Positions 15,999 through 23,988 of a DNA stretch of 55,742 nt are shown one piece after another. The stretch comes from Chloroflexia bacterium. GTDB lineage: Bacteria; Chloroflexota; Chloroflexia; DTKN01. Under the pieces are notes generated by a model. That model saw only the letters and a list, made by a program, of their open reading frames with translations. It was not told the DNA's origin and did no database searches. The translations under genes were made by a program, and so were the position numbers. Position 1 is the stretch's first letter. Every line of letters begins with the position of its first letter. The stretch lies in the NCBI GenBank assembly GCA_016928715.1, contig JAFGKG010000004.1, positions 1 to 55,742 on the forward strand, given 5' to 3'.

Positions 15999-18900
15999 AT
16001 GCCGAAAGAGCAATCGTCCCTCGTTCCAGGGTTTCACGTCTCGCGCCAGGCCCGCAGCCATTACGATCTGGAAGAGACAATGTTCTCGCCGCGGGGCAAC
16101 ATTGTCCTCAAGTCCTTTCACCAAAGCCGTCTCCTGGCCCAAAAGATGAACGAAAAGCGCGATTTGGTCCGCTTTCCCGAGCGGGCGGTGCGCGCCGGTC
16201 AGCTCAACGCCATGGGCCTGATCGAAGAGATACTCTTTTACATTCTGGATCTGTATCGCCAGCAGGAGCATCCCGCCGTCCTGCCCCAGGCCCTCGGTTG
16301 GATCGAGGAGACCGTGGGCCGGCAAAAGGTCGACCGTACCCTGCTCAGGTTCGCCGACGAGTTTCCCCCGCTGGACGTCTATCGGGGCCAGAACCCCCGG
16401 GAGTACCTGGAGGGGGAGACGGAGGGTCGCCCCAACCGCCAGCTGTTGTTGGAGGAACTGCTGCTGCTCTGGCTGAGCAATCTCAACCCCGCCTTTAGCC
16501 CCTACAAGGACCTCTTTGACGACGACCCCCTGGAACAGGAGAGCTCCTACAGCCAAATTTTCGCCGGCCTGCACGAGTTCTTTGAGCAGCAGCCGGGTTT
16601 TGGCCCCGACCGCCAGAACCTGCTCGACATGCTGCGCGACCCGGCTATCGCCGTGCCCCACTCCCTGGTCGGCCAATTGAACTATATACAAGAGCGTTGG
16701 GGCTATCTGTTGGGCAAGCACCTCTACCGGCTGCTCAGCGGGCTGGACCTGCTCAAGGAGGAGAGCAAGCTGGGCCTGCTGGGCCCTGGCCCGGCCCGGG
16801 TGGTCGATTTCAGTGGGCTGGAACTGGAAGCGGAACGTTTCAGCGAGGATCTGGACTGGATGCCCCGTCTGGTGATCCTGGCCAAAAACGCCTACGTCTG
16901 GTTGGACCAGCTTTCCCAGCAGTACCAACGCCCCATCGAACGGCTGGACCAGATCCCGGACGAGGCTCTGGACACCCTGGCCCGCTGGGGTTTTTCCGGC
17001 CTCTGGCTCATCGGGCTGTGGCAGCGCAGCCCGGCCTCCCGGCGCATCAAGCAGCTCTGCGGCAACCCCGAGGCCGCCGCCTCGGCCTACTCGCTCTTTG
17101 ACTATCGCATCGCCGACGACCTGGGTGGTGAGGAGGCCTACCAGAACCTGCGCGAGCGGGCCTGGCAGCGGCGCATCCGCCTGGCCAGCGACATGGTCCC
17201 CAATCACATGGGCATCGATTCGCGCTGGCTGATCGAGCACCCCGAGTGGTTCCTGTCCCTGGAACACAGCCCCTTTCCCGGCTATAGCTTCAATGGCCCG
17301 GACCTGTCCTGGGATCAGCGGGTGGGGATCCATTTGGAGGACCACTATTACAGCCGCAGCGACGCCGCCGTCGTGTTCAAGCGGGTGGACCGCTGGACCG
17401 GCGAGAGCCGCTACATCTATCACGGCAACGATGGCACCAGCATGCCCTGGAACGACACGGCCCAGTTGAACTATCTCCAGCCGGAGGTGCGCGAGGCGGT
17501 CATCCAGACCATCCTGCACGTCGCCCGCGATTTCCCCATCATCCGCTTTGACGCCGCCATGACCCTGACTAAGCGCCATTACCAGCGGCTGTGGTTCCCC
17601 GAACCGGGCAGCGGCGGTGACATTCCCTCGCGGGCCGAGCACGGCCTGAGCAAGGCCGAGTTTGACGCGGCCATGCCGGTCGAGTTCTGGCGGGAGGTGG
17701 TGGACCGTGTCGCCGCCGAGGCCCCCGACACCCTGCTGCTGGCCGAGGCCTTTTGGCTCATGGAGGGCTATTTCGTGCGCACTCTGGGCATGCATCGGGT
17801 CTATAACAGCGCCTTTATGAACATGCTGCGCGACGAGGACAATGCCAAGTATCGCAGTGTGGTCAAGAACACGCTCGAGTTTGATCCGGAAATCCTCAAG
17901 CGCTTTGTCAACTTTATGAACAACCCGGACGAAGAGACCGCCGTGGCCCAATTTGGTAAGGGCGACAAGTACTTTGGTATCTGCACCCTGATGGTCACCA
18001 TGCCGGGCCTGCCCATGTTCGGGCACGGCCAGATCGAGGGATTGACCGAAAAGTACGGCATGGAATACCGCCGGGCCATGTGGCGCGAGCAAGCCGACCG
18101 CGCCCTGGTCGAACGGCACGAGCGCGAGATCTTTCCCCTGCTCAAGAAACGGCACCTCTTTGCCCAGGTGCAGGATTTCCTGCTCTATGATTTCTATGCC
18201 CCGGAGGGACACGTCAACGAGGACGTCCTGGCCTATTCGAACCAGGCCGGCCAGGAGCGCGCTCTGATGGTCTATCACAATCGCTACGCCGAGGCCCGCG
18301 GCTGGATCCGCAGCTCGGCGGCCTATGCGCTCAAGCGGGAGGACGGCAGCCGTGAACTGAGGCAGCGGCACCTGGGGGAGGGCCTGGGCCTGCACGATAC
18401 CCCCGGCACCTACTGTATGTTTCGCGATCATCTGAGCGGGCTGGAATACATCCGCGAGAGCCAATCCCTCTGCCGGGCGGGGCTCTATGTCGAGCTGGGC
18501 GCCTATCAATGCTACGTCCTGCTGGATTTCCGCGAGGTCCAGGACAGTTCCGAGCAGCCCTATGCCCAACTGGCCGCCTACCTGAACGGGCGAGGTGTAC
18601 CCAGTATCGAGGAGGCGCTGCAGGAAATCTTTATGCAGGCCGTCCACGGACCCTACAAGGAACTGCTCAACGCCGGCCACTTGCGCTGGGTAATGGACAG
18701 CTACAACCTCCCATTGGAAGATGAGCGGGCGGAGCGCATCCCCCAGGTGCTGGACGAAGCGGAACACAAGGCCCGGCACCTGTTGGAGCAGGCCCGCCAG
18801 TTCTGCGGGGGCAGCGGGGACGCCGCCGCCGTGGCCGGGGAGATCCGCCGGCAGCTGGCGGCTATTCTCGATCTGGTGGATCACGGTGAGGAGTCAGAAG

Positions 18901-19490
18901 GACTCGTCAGGGATCCCGAATACGCGGCTGCGGCGGCCCACCTGCGCCAGGCCTTGGGGGAGGACCCCGCCCGTTGGGGCGTCCTGTTGAGCTGGTTGTA
19001 CAGCCACCGCCTGGGCCGGGCCAGCGGCCAGGACGACACCGTCCAGATCGGCCGCAGTTGGCTCGACGAATGGCAATTGGGCAAGCTCATGGCCCGGGCG
19101 CTGCAGGATTTGGGCCTGGACGAGGAGGCGGCCTGGTGGCGCGTGGCCCTGGTCAAGTTGTTGGTCAGCCACCAGGATTGGCTGCAGCGGGTGGCCGAGA
19201 CGCCCCAGCCGGCCCAGCGCCTGCTCAACACGCTGCTGCGGGACGGCGAGGTGCAGCACTTTTTGCGGGTCAACCGCTACCAGGACGTTCTCTGGTTCAA
19301 CGGCGAGTCCTTCCACGAGCTGTGTTGGTGGCTGCTGCTGCTGGCCTGGGCCCAGGCTCACAGCGAGGCGGGGCGGCCGGCCGGGCAGGTGCGGGCGGAG
19401 GTAAGCGCGTCCTATGGCCTGATCCAACAACTGCTGCAGGCCGAGGGGGAATCGGACTACCAGGTGGAGCTGCTGCTGGCCGCGCTTTGA
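15999..19490 (+). CDS. Large GH13 alpha-amylase-family protein
   Basis: The 1163-residue product has a GH13 barrel in about residues 310-720. Conserved regions are visible: DMVPNHMG (region I), IIRFDAAMTL with nucleophile Asp518, LLAEAFWLMEG with acid/base Glu583, and FVNFMNNPDEE with the third acid, Asp644. About 310 residues precede the barrel, all helical in character and without a known carbohydrate-binding pattern. About 400 follow, including the helical, Gln/Leu-rich tail. No signal peptide is seen, so it acts inside the cell, probably on glycogen or another alpha-glucan. The ATG at 15999 has AGGAGG four bases upstream; the frame is open to 15897 but that part lies in the promoter. The tail has no assigned function. 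Confidence 0.88.
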   Translation: MPKEQSSLVPGFHVSRQARSHYDLEETMFSPRGNIVLKSFHQSRLLAQKMNEKRDLVRFPERAVRAGQLNAMGLIEEILFYILDLYRQQEHPAVLPQALGWIEETVGRQKVDRTLLRFADEFPPLDVYRGQNPREYLEGETEGRPNRQLLLEELLLLWLSNLNPAFSPYKDLFDDDPLEQESSYSQIFAGLHEFFEQQPGFGPDRQNLLDMLRDPAIAVPHSLVGQLNYIQERWGYLLGKHLYRLLSGLDLLKEESKLGLLGPGPARVVDFSGLELEAERFSEDLDWMPRLVILAKNAYVWLDQLSQQYQRPIERLDQIPDEALDTLARWGFSGLWLIGLWQRSPASRRIKQLCGNPEAAASAYSLFDYRIADDLGGEEAYQNLRERAWQRRIRLASDMVPNHMGIDSRWLIEHPEWFLSLEHSPFPGYSFNGPDLSWDQRVGIHLEDHYYSRSDAAVVFKRVDRWTGESRYIYHGNDGTSMPWNDTAQLNYLQPEVREAVIQTILHVARDFPIIRFDAAMTLTKRHYQRLWFPEPGSGGDIPSRAEHGLSKAEFDAAMPVEFWREVVDRVAAEAPDTLLLAEAFWLMEGYFVRTLGMHRVYNSAFMNMLRDEDNAKYRSVVKNTLEFDPEILKRFVNFMNNPDEETAVAQFGKGDKYFGICTLMVTMPGLPMFGHGQIEGLTEKYGMEYRRAMWREQADRALVERHEREIFPLLKKRHLFAQVQDFLLYDFYAPEGHVNEDVLAYSNQAGQERALMVYHNRYAEARGWIRSSAAYALKREDGSRELRQRHLGEGLGLHDTPGTYCMFRDHLSGLEYIRESQSLCRAGLYVELGAYQCYVLLDFREVQDSSEQPYAQLAAYLNGRGVPSIEEALQEIFMQAVHGPYKELLNAGHLRWVMDSYNLPLEDERAERIPQVLDEAEHKARHLLEQARQFCGGSGDAAAVAGEIRRQLAAILDLVDHGEESEGLVRDPEYAAAAAHLRQALGEDPARWGVLLSWLYSHRLGRASGQDDTVQIGRSWLDEWQLGKLMARALQDLGLDEEAAWWRVALVKLLVSHQDWLQRVAETPQPAQRLLNTLLRDGEVQHFLRVNRYQDVLWFNGESFHELCWWLLLLAWAQAHSEAGRPAGQVRAEVSASYGLIQQLLQAEGESDYQVELLLAAL

Positions 19491-19495
19491 AAAAT

Positions 19496-19732
19496 TCAAA
19501 CGAACTCGGCTACGGGTACAGGACGTTCTTTTGCGAACTCGCGCCGGTGGAGCTTTATGCGTTCAATCTCGTGCAGGGTTTCCGCAGTCAGGTAACTCTC
19601 CCCACAATGCGGACAACTAAGGAGAGGAATGTTCTCAATCACCAGTAGGTTGTCCCCTTGTCCATAACTCCGCGTAACACGGCGGATTATGACCCCTTCT
19701 TTACCACAAAGATCACACAACATCGTCCGCAC
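19496..19732 (-). CDS. YgiT-type zinc-finger antitoxin (MqsA N-terminal-like)
   Basis: A 78-residue protein with CDLCG at the start and CPHCGESYLTAE about 35 residues later, the two CxxC knuckles of the YgiT/MqsA zinc finger. It lacks the HTH half of full-length MqsA, as is usual for this short class. It lies seven bases downstream of the DUF4258 gene and is surely co-transcribed with it. By analogy it neutralises that toxin. The gene ends five bases from the convergent GH13 gene. Confidence 0.85.
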   Translation of the reverse strand: MRTMLCDLCGKEGVIIRRVTRSYGQGDNLLVIENIPLLSCPHCGESYLTAETLHEIERIKLHRREFAKERPVPVAEFV

Positions 19733-19739
19733 CTCTATT

Positions 19740-20021
19740 TCAAACTAGATAAACGGTGATAATCACCAACTTTTCTGTAGGCCCGAATTTTACCACAGCA
19801 ACCACCAAGTCCCCGACAATGGTCCAACCCTCGACCAGATACTTCCACTCGCCCGTAAGCTGATCCTTTTGCCTCTCAATGATTCGACCGGTTAGTATGC
19901 CCCGCTCAACATCAAAAATTGTTAACCCGTCATTGTCCATTTCGGCTTCAGCATGTAGGGTCATTACATATTGACGGGTACGGATCTTTTCCCGCATTTG
20001 CATCAGAATGCGGTCGAGCAT
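19740..20021 (-). CDS. DUF4258 protein, likely toxin of a YgiT-type pair
   Basis: The 93-residue product shows the DUF4258 pattern: HAEAEMDNDGLTIFDVERGI followed by a strand-rich half containing YLVEGWTIVGDLVVAVVKF and a closing VIITVYLV. The family has a RelE/BrnT-like fold and is often next to a YgiT zinc-finger antitoxin, as here. It would act as an RNase-type toxin, although this subfamily has little direct evidence. GGAGG lies upstream of the ATG. A minus-strand promoter TAGACT-17-TATAAT stands about 30 bases before the start. Confidence 0.8.
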   Translation of the reverse strand: MLDRILMQMREKIRTRQYVMTLHAEAEMDNDGLTIFDVERGILTGRIIERQKDQLTGEWKYLVEGWTIVGDLVVAVVKFGPTEKLVIITVYLV

Positions 20022-20052
20022 TATTTCCTCCCGCTAGACCAGTGTTACTCAC

Positions 20053-20081
20053 ATTATACCAAAGTTGGCCCAAGCAGTCTA
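20053..20081 (-). promoter_or_regulatory. Promoter TAGACT-17-TATAAT for the toxin-antitoxin pair
   Basis: Minus-strand TAGACT and a perfect TATAAT are 17 bases apart, just after the galE stop codon, which also lies on the minus strand. Toxin and antitoxin therefore have their own promoter. Confidence 0.65.
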
Positions 20082-21092
20082 CTAGTAACCATTGGGGTTA
20101 TTGGACTGCCAGCGCCAGCTATCCGCGCACATGGCCAGCAGGTCCCGCTGGGCCGTCCAGCCCAGTTCGGCCTGGGCCCGTGCGGGGTCGGTATAGCTGA
20201 CGGCGGCGTCGCCGGGCCGGCGCTCCATGATGCGGTAGGGGATGGATTGGCCGGCCGCCCGCTCAAAGGCGGCCAGCACCTCCAGCACGCTGTGGCCCCG
20301 GCCGGTGCCCAGGTTATAGATGACCACGCCGGGCCGCTCGGCCAGTTTGTCCAGGGCGTGCAGGTGGCCCAGGGCCAGGTCGACGACGTGGATATAGTCG
20401 CGGACGCCGCTGCCGTCGGGTGTGGCATAGTCGTCGCCCCATACCCGCAGGAAGGGACGCCGCCCCACCAACACCTGGGCGATATAGGGGAACAGGTTGG
20501 TGGGGGTCCCCTGGGGGTCCTCGCCGATGCGGCCGCTGGGATGGGCGCCCACCGGGTTGAAATAGCGCAGGATGGCTGCATTCCAGCGCGGGTCGGCGCG
20601 CTGCTGGTCCTGCAGGATCTGCTCGACAAAGCGCTTGGAGTGGCCGTAGGGATTGAGCGGGGCCAGGGGGAAATCCTCGCGGATGGGCATTTGCTCCGGC
20701 TGCCCATAGACGGTGGCCGAGGAACTAAAGACAATGTCCCTGACGCCGTGTTCCCGCATGGCCTGCAGCAGGTTCAGCGTACCGCCCACGTTGTTCCGGT
20801 AATAGGAGCAGGGACGCTCCACCGACTCGCCGACGGCCTTGAAGCCGGCAAAGTGCATGACCACGTCGATCGGCTCGGCGTCCAGGACGGCCTGCAGGGC
20901 CGGCCGGTCCAACAGGTCGACCTGGTAAAAGGCCATTTCCCGGCCGGCCAGTTCCTGGACCCGCTGCAGGGCGGCCTCCTTGCTGTTCACCAGGTTGTCC
21001 ACGACGACCACGCGGTGGCCAGCCTGGAGCAGTTCCAGGCAGGTGTGGCTGCCGATATAGCCCGCGCCGCCGGTCACCAGTATGTTTTTCAT
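20082..21092 (-). CDS. galE: UDP-glucose 4-epimerase
   Basis: The 336-residue protein is a complete extended SDR of normal length for GalE. It shows the NAD-binding TGGAGYIGSHT at residues 7-17, the SSSATVYG serine segment, the catalytic YGHSK (Tyr-x3-Lys) and the late NLGTGRGHSVLEV. It interconverts UDP-glucose and UDP-galactose in the cytoplasm, feeding polysaccharide synthesis. The ATG at 21092 has AGGAG six bases upstream. Extending the frame to 21173 would add a PFDRLRA-type peptide that is encoded by a dispersed repeat, so the shorter start is preferred. Confidence 0.95.
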   Translation of the reverse strand: MKNILVTGGAGYIGSHTCLELLQAGHRVVVVDNLVNSKEAALQRVQELAGREMAFYQVDLLDRPALQAVLDAEPIDVVMHFAGFKAVGESVERPCSYYRNNVGGTLNLLQAMREHGVRDIVFSSSATVYGQPEQMPIREDFPLAPLNPYGHSKRFVEQILQDQQRADPRWNAAILRYFNPVGAHPSGRIGEDPQGTPTNLFPYIAQVLVGRRPFLRVWGDDYATPDGSGVRDYIHVVDLALGHLHALDKLAERPGVVIYNLGTGRGHSVLEVLAAFERAAGQSIPYRIMERRPGDAAVSYTDPARAQAELGWTAQRDLLAMCADSWRWQSNNPNGY

Positions 21093-21124
21093 CGTTTCTC
21101 CTAGCCCGGCCAAGCCGGAACTAA

Positions 21125-21210
21125 AAAGGTCAGGATCACCAAGGCTTGCCCTGAGCCTGTCGAAGGGATACAAAGGAAAAAAATTTTGTGTCCTTTGTGG
21201 TTAAAATCCT
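21125..21210. repeat. Composite repeat: two dispersed repeat families joined
   Basis: A segment with CTTGCCCTGAGCCTGTCGAA, a sequence motif I know as widely dispersed in bacteria, is followed by ATACAAAGGAAAAAAATT and TGTGTCCTTTGTGGTT. The latter belongs to the hairpin family seen at 10775-10977. It lies between galE and the divergent PiT gene. Confidence 0.65.
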
Positions 21211-21307
21211 CCTTCAGTTTGCAGGAATTCCAGTTTTGAACGATGCCTGCGTGGGCGGTCCCAGTATACAACCAGTATGCCCAAAACACAAACGCCGGCC
21301 GCCGTAT

Positions 21308-21336
21308 TTGCGGCCTGGGGGACCTTCTGTTATAAT
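21308..21336 (+). promoter_or_regulatory. Promoter TTGCGG-17-TATAAT for the PiT operon
   Basis: TTGCGG and a perfect TATAAT are 17 bases apart, giving a transcript start near 21343 and a leader of about 40 bases. Confidence 0.7.
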
Positions 21337-21382
21337 GGCGGGTCCATTGTTCGTGCGGTCATGGCCGCTTAGGATAGAACCG

Positions 21383-22393
21383 ATGCCCCTTTCAGGCAAT
21401 GATATCGCATTTCTGGTGCTGCTCGTGGTGGCCCTGGTTTATGATTTTCTCAACGGGTTTCACGACAGCGGCAATATCGTCTCGACCATGGTCGTTTCGG
21501 GGGCCATGGAGCCCGGTCCGGCCCTCTGGCTGGCCGCCCTGGGGGAATTTGCCGGCCCCTTTCTCTTTGGGGTGGCCGTGGCCACGACCATTGGGGCCGA
21601 CCTGGTCGATCCCCAGGCGATTACGGTGCTCACCATCGCCGCCGCGCTGCTGGGCGCCATCGCCTGGAACGTTTTTACCTGGGTGCTGCGCTTGCCCTCC
21701 AGTTCCTCGCACGCCCTCGTCGGTGGGATCCTGGGTGCGGTGGCGGTCAGCACGGGGCTGGATTCGATCCAGCAGGCCGGCCTGCAAAAAGTCCTGCTGG
21801 CCCTGCTGCTCTCCCCCCTGGTGGGGTTGGGGGTGAGCTATCTCCTGCTGCGGCTGGTGCGCGGCCTGGCCTGGCTGTTTGGGGCGACGCCCCGTATCAA
21901 CCGCTTTTTCCGCTGGGCCCAGATTCCGGCCTCGCTGGCCCTGGCCCTGAGCCACGGCACCAACGACGGCCAAAAGACGATGGGGGTCATTACCATGGGC
22001 CTGGTGGCGGCCGGCTGGCAGCAAGAGTTCCTCGTGCCGACCTGGGTCATCGCGCTCAGCGCCGTGACCATCGCCCTGGGCACCCTCAGCGGCGGTATGC
22101 GCATCGCCCGCACCCTGGGGACGCGCATCTACCGCATCCGCCCCCTGCATGGTTTTTCCGCCCAGGTCACGGCGACCAGCACGATTCTGGTCGCCGCTCT
22201 GCTGGGAGGGCCGGTCAGCACGACCCAGGTGGTCAGCTCGGCCATCACCGGTGCCGGGGCCGCCGAGCGGCTGTCCAAGGTGCGCTGGGGCGTCTTTGGC
22301 GAGATCCTGCTGACCTGGCTGCTGACGATCCCTGCCGCCGCCCTGGTGTCGGCGGCCTGCTGGTTTCTGCTCAAGGCAGTGGGGCTGAATTGA
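21383..22393 (+). CDS. Inorganic phosphate transporter, PiT family
   Basis: The 336-residue membrane protein has the two PiT half-repeats. The first carries DFLNGFHDSGNIVSTM, a variant of the PiT signature, and the second LSHGTNDGQKTMGVITMG. The substrate segment SSSSHALVGG and the later VSTTQVVSSAITGAG are typical. About ten membrane helices are expected. The family couples phosphate (or sulfate) uptake to H+ or Na+. Start 21383 has AGGAT seven bases upstream; an ATG at 21335 lies inside the -10 box. The DUF47 partner follows after 22 bases. Confidence 0.93.
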   Translation: MPLSGNDIAFLVLLVVALVYDFLNGFHDSGNIVSTMVVSGAMEPGPALWLAALGEFAGPFLFGVAVATTIGADLVDPQAITVLTIAAALLGAIAWNVFTWVLRLPSSSSHALVGGILGAVAVSTGLDSIQQAGLQKVLLALLLSPLVGLGVSYLLLRLVRGLAWLFGATPRINRFFRWAQIPASLALALSHGTNDGQKTMGVITMGLVAAGWQQEFLVPTWVIALSAVTIALGTLSGGMRIARTLGTRIYRIRPLHGFSAQVTATSTILVAALLGGPVSTTQVVSSAITGAGAAERLSKVRWGVFGEILLTWLLTIPAAALVSAACWFLLKAVGLN

Positions 22394-22415
22394 CCCTATC
22401 CCCAAGGAGGATGCA

Positions 22416-23045
22416 GTGAACCTGTTGAAAAAACTCTTTCGGAGGCGCCGGCCCAATTTTATCCAGATGCTGTTGGAACAGGCTCGAAAAGTAATGGAGG
22501 GCTTGGAGGCCCTGGAGGACTATTTGCGCAAGCCCACGGACAAGCACGCCCGCCAATTGCGCCAATTAGAAAAGGAAGGGGACGAGCTGCGCCGCCTGTT
22601 GATCGACGATCTCAACCGCACTTTTGTCACCCCCATCGATCGGGAGGATATCTTTGCCCTGTCCCGGGACATTGACGACGTATTGGATTACGCCTACACT
22701 ACCGTGGACGAGATGACCATCCTGGCCGTTCAACCCAACGGCTACCTCTCACGCATGGTGGAACTGCTCCGCGAGGCCGGCGAGGAGATTTGCCTGGCCG
22801 TCGAATACCTGATGAAACGATCCAGTCTGGCTACCGAGCATGCTTCCCGGGCCAAGGCCTTTGAGAACCGGGTCGAGAACGTCTACCGCGAGGCCTTGGC
22901 CGAACTATTCAGCGGCCCGCAGGACGTGGAGCACATTGTGGAGATGCTCAAGCTGCGCGAGATCTATCGCCATTTGAGCAATGCCGCCGACCGGGGGGAT
23001 GAGGCGGCCAACGTCATCCACGACATCGTGGTCAAGATGACCTAG
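22416..23045 (+). CDS. DUF47 (PhoU-like) protein, PiT accessory
   Basis: A 209-residue all-helical protein. It has the DUF47 signatures EKEGDELRRLLIDDLNRTF and TPIDREDIFALSRDIDDVLDY. Proteins of this family lie next to PiT transporters and are thought to control them. Initiation is at GTG with AAGGAGG six bases upstream. It is co-transcribed with PiT. Confidence 0.92.
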   Translation: MNLLKKLFRRRRPNFIQMLLEQARKVMEGLEALEDYLRKPTDKHARQLRQLEKEGDELRRLLIDDLNRTFVTPIDREDIFALSRDIDDVLDYAYTTVDEMTILAVQPNGYLSRMVELLREAGEEICLAVEYLMKRSSLATEHASRAKAFENRVENVYREALAELFSGPQDVEHIVEMLKLREIYRHLSNAADRGDEAANVIHDIVVKMT

Positions 23046-23058
23046 GTCGGGGGCAGGC

Positions 23059-23988
23059 TTGGAGACGGGGGCAATTCGCGCGGAGCAATTGGGCCGAAAC
23101 TTTGGCTCCTTGGCCGCGCTGGCCGGCCTGGACTTGACGGTCCGCCAGCCCGAGATCTTTGGCCTGGTCGGTCCGGATGGGGCCGGCAAGACCACGACGC
23201 TGCGCCTGTTATCCGGCGTGCTGGCGCCTTCATCGGGGCGGGCCTGGGTGTTGGGCTACGACATTGTCGAGCAAGTGGAGCAGGTCAAGGCCCTCATTGG
23301 CTACATGCCCCAGCGGTTTAGCCTTTACCCTGATCTGAGCGTGCGGGAAAACCTGGCCTTTTTCGCCGAGGTCTATGGCGTCTATGGTCAGGAATGCCAG
23401 GAGCGCATGGCCGAACTGCTGCGTTTTGCCCGCCTGAGCCAGTTTGGCCGGCGGCGGGCCGAATATCTATCCGGAGGGATGAAACAAAAGCTGGCCCTGG
23501 CCTGCACCCTGATTCATCGACCGCAGTTGCTGCTGTTGGACGAGCCCACCACCGGCGTGGACCCGGTGGCCCGGCGCGAGTTCTGGGGCATTCTCTACCA
23601 CCTGCTGGGGCGGGGAGTGACCATTCTGGTCAGCACGCCCTACATGGATGAAGCCGAGCGCTGCAATCGGGTGGGTTTTTTGGCGGGGGGGCGACTGCTG
23701 ACGGTGGGAACTCCCCAGGAGCTCAAGTCAAATTATCCCTACGAGCTGTTAGAAGTGCGGGGGACCGCCGTTGCCCGGGCCCGGGAAGTGCTGCAGGATG
23801 CCCCGGGCGTGTTGGACGTGCAGATCTTTGGCGAAACGCTGCACCTGGTGGTGTCGCAGGCCCGGGAGTCGCTGGAGCCCGTGCGCGGCCATCTCTGGCA
23901 GGCGGGCTTGGAACAAGGGCTGCGCCTGCGGCCGATTGCCCCCAGCATGGAGGATGTGTTTATGGCCCTGCTGCGCCAGCAGGGCTAG
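23059..23988 (+). CDS. ABC transporter ATP-binding protein without partner permease
   Basis: The 309-residue ATPase is complete: Walker A GPDGAGKTT, Q-loop YMPQRF, signature YLSGGMKQK, Walker B LLLLDEPTTGVDP and a following H-loop position occupied by the VSTPYMDEAE segment (Thr in place of His). The C-terminal ~90 residues are the extra domain seen in YhhJ/YbhF-type drug and lipid exporters. A TTG start lies 13 bases after the DUF47 stop, with a G-rich weak ribosome site. No permease gene follows; the next gene is on the other strand and overlaps its last 29 bases. It may use a permease encoded elsewhere. Confidence 0.88.
   Translation: METGAIRAEQLGRNFGSLAALAGLDLTVRQPEIFGLVGPDGAGKTTTLRLLSGVLAPSSGRAWVLGYDIVEQVEQVKALIGYMPQRFSLYPDLSVRENLAFFAEVYGVYGQECQERMAELLRFARLSQFGRRRAEYLSGGMKQKLALACTLIHRPQLLLLDEPTTGVDPVARREFWGILYHLLGRGVTILVSTPYMDEAERCNRVGFLAGGRLLTVGTPQELKSNYPYELLEVRGTAVARAREVLQDAPGVLDVQIFGETLHLVVSQARESLEPVRGHLWQAGLEQGLRLRPIAPSMEDVFMALLRQQG

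Noticed and set aside
15744-18884. Long open frame antisense to the GH13 gene (over 1000 codons)
   Set aside because: It mirrors the GH13 frame on the other strand, has no recognisable domain and reflects high GC with few stop codons. The GH13 catalytic motifs make the plus strand the real gene.
21188-21382. Longer N-terminus of the PiT transporter
   Set aside because: The added codons cover a repeat and both promoter boxes, so the start at 21383 is preferred.
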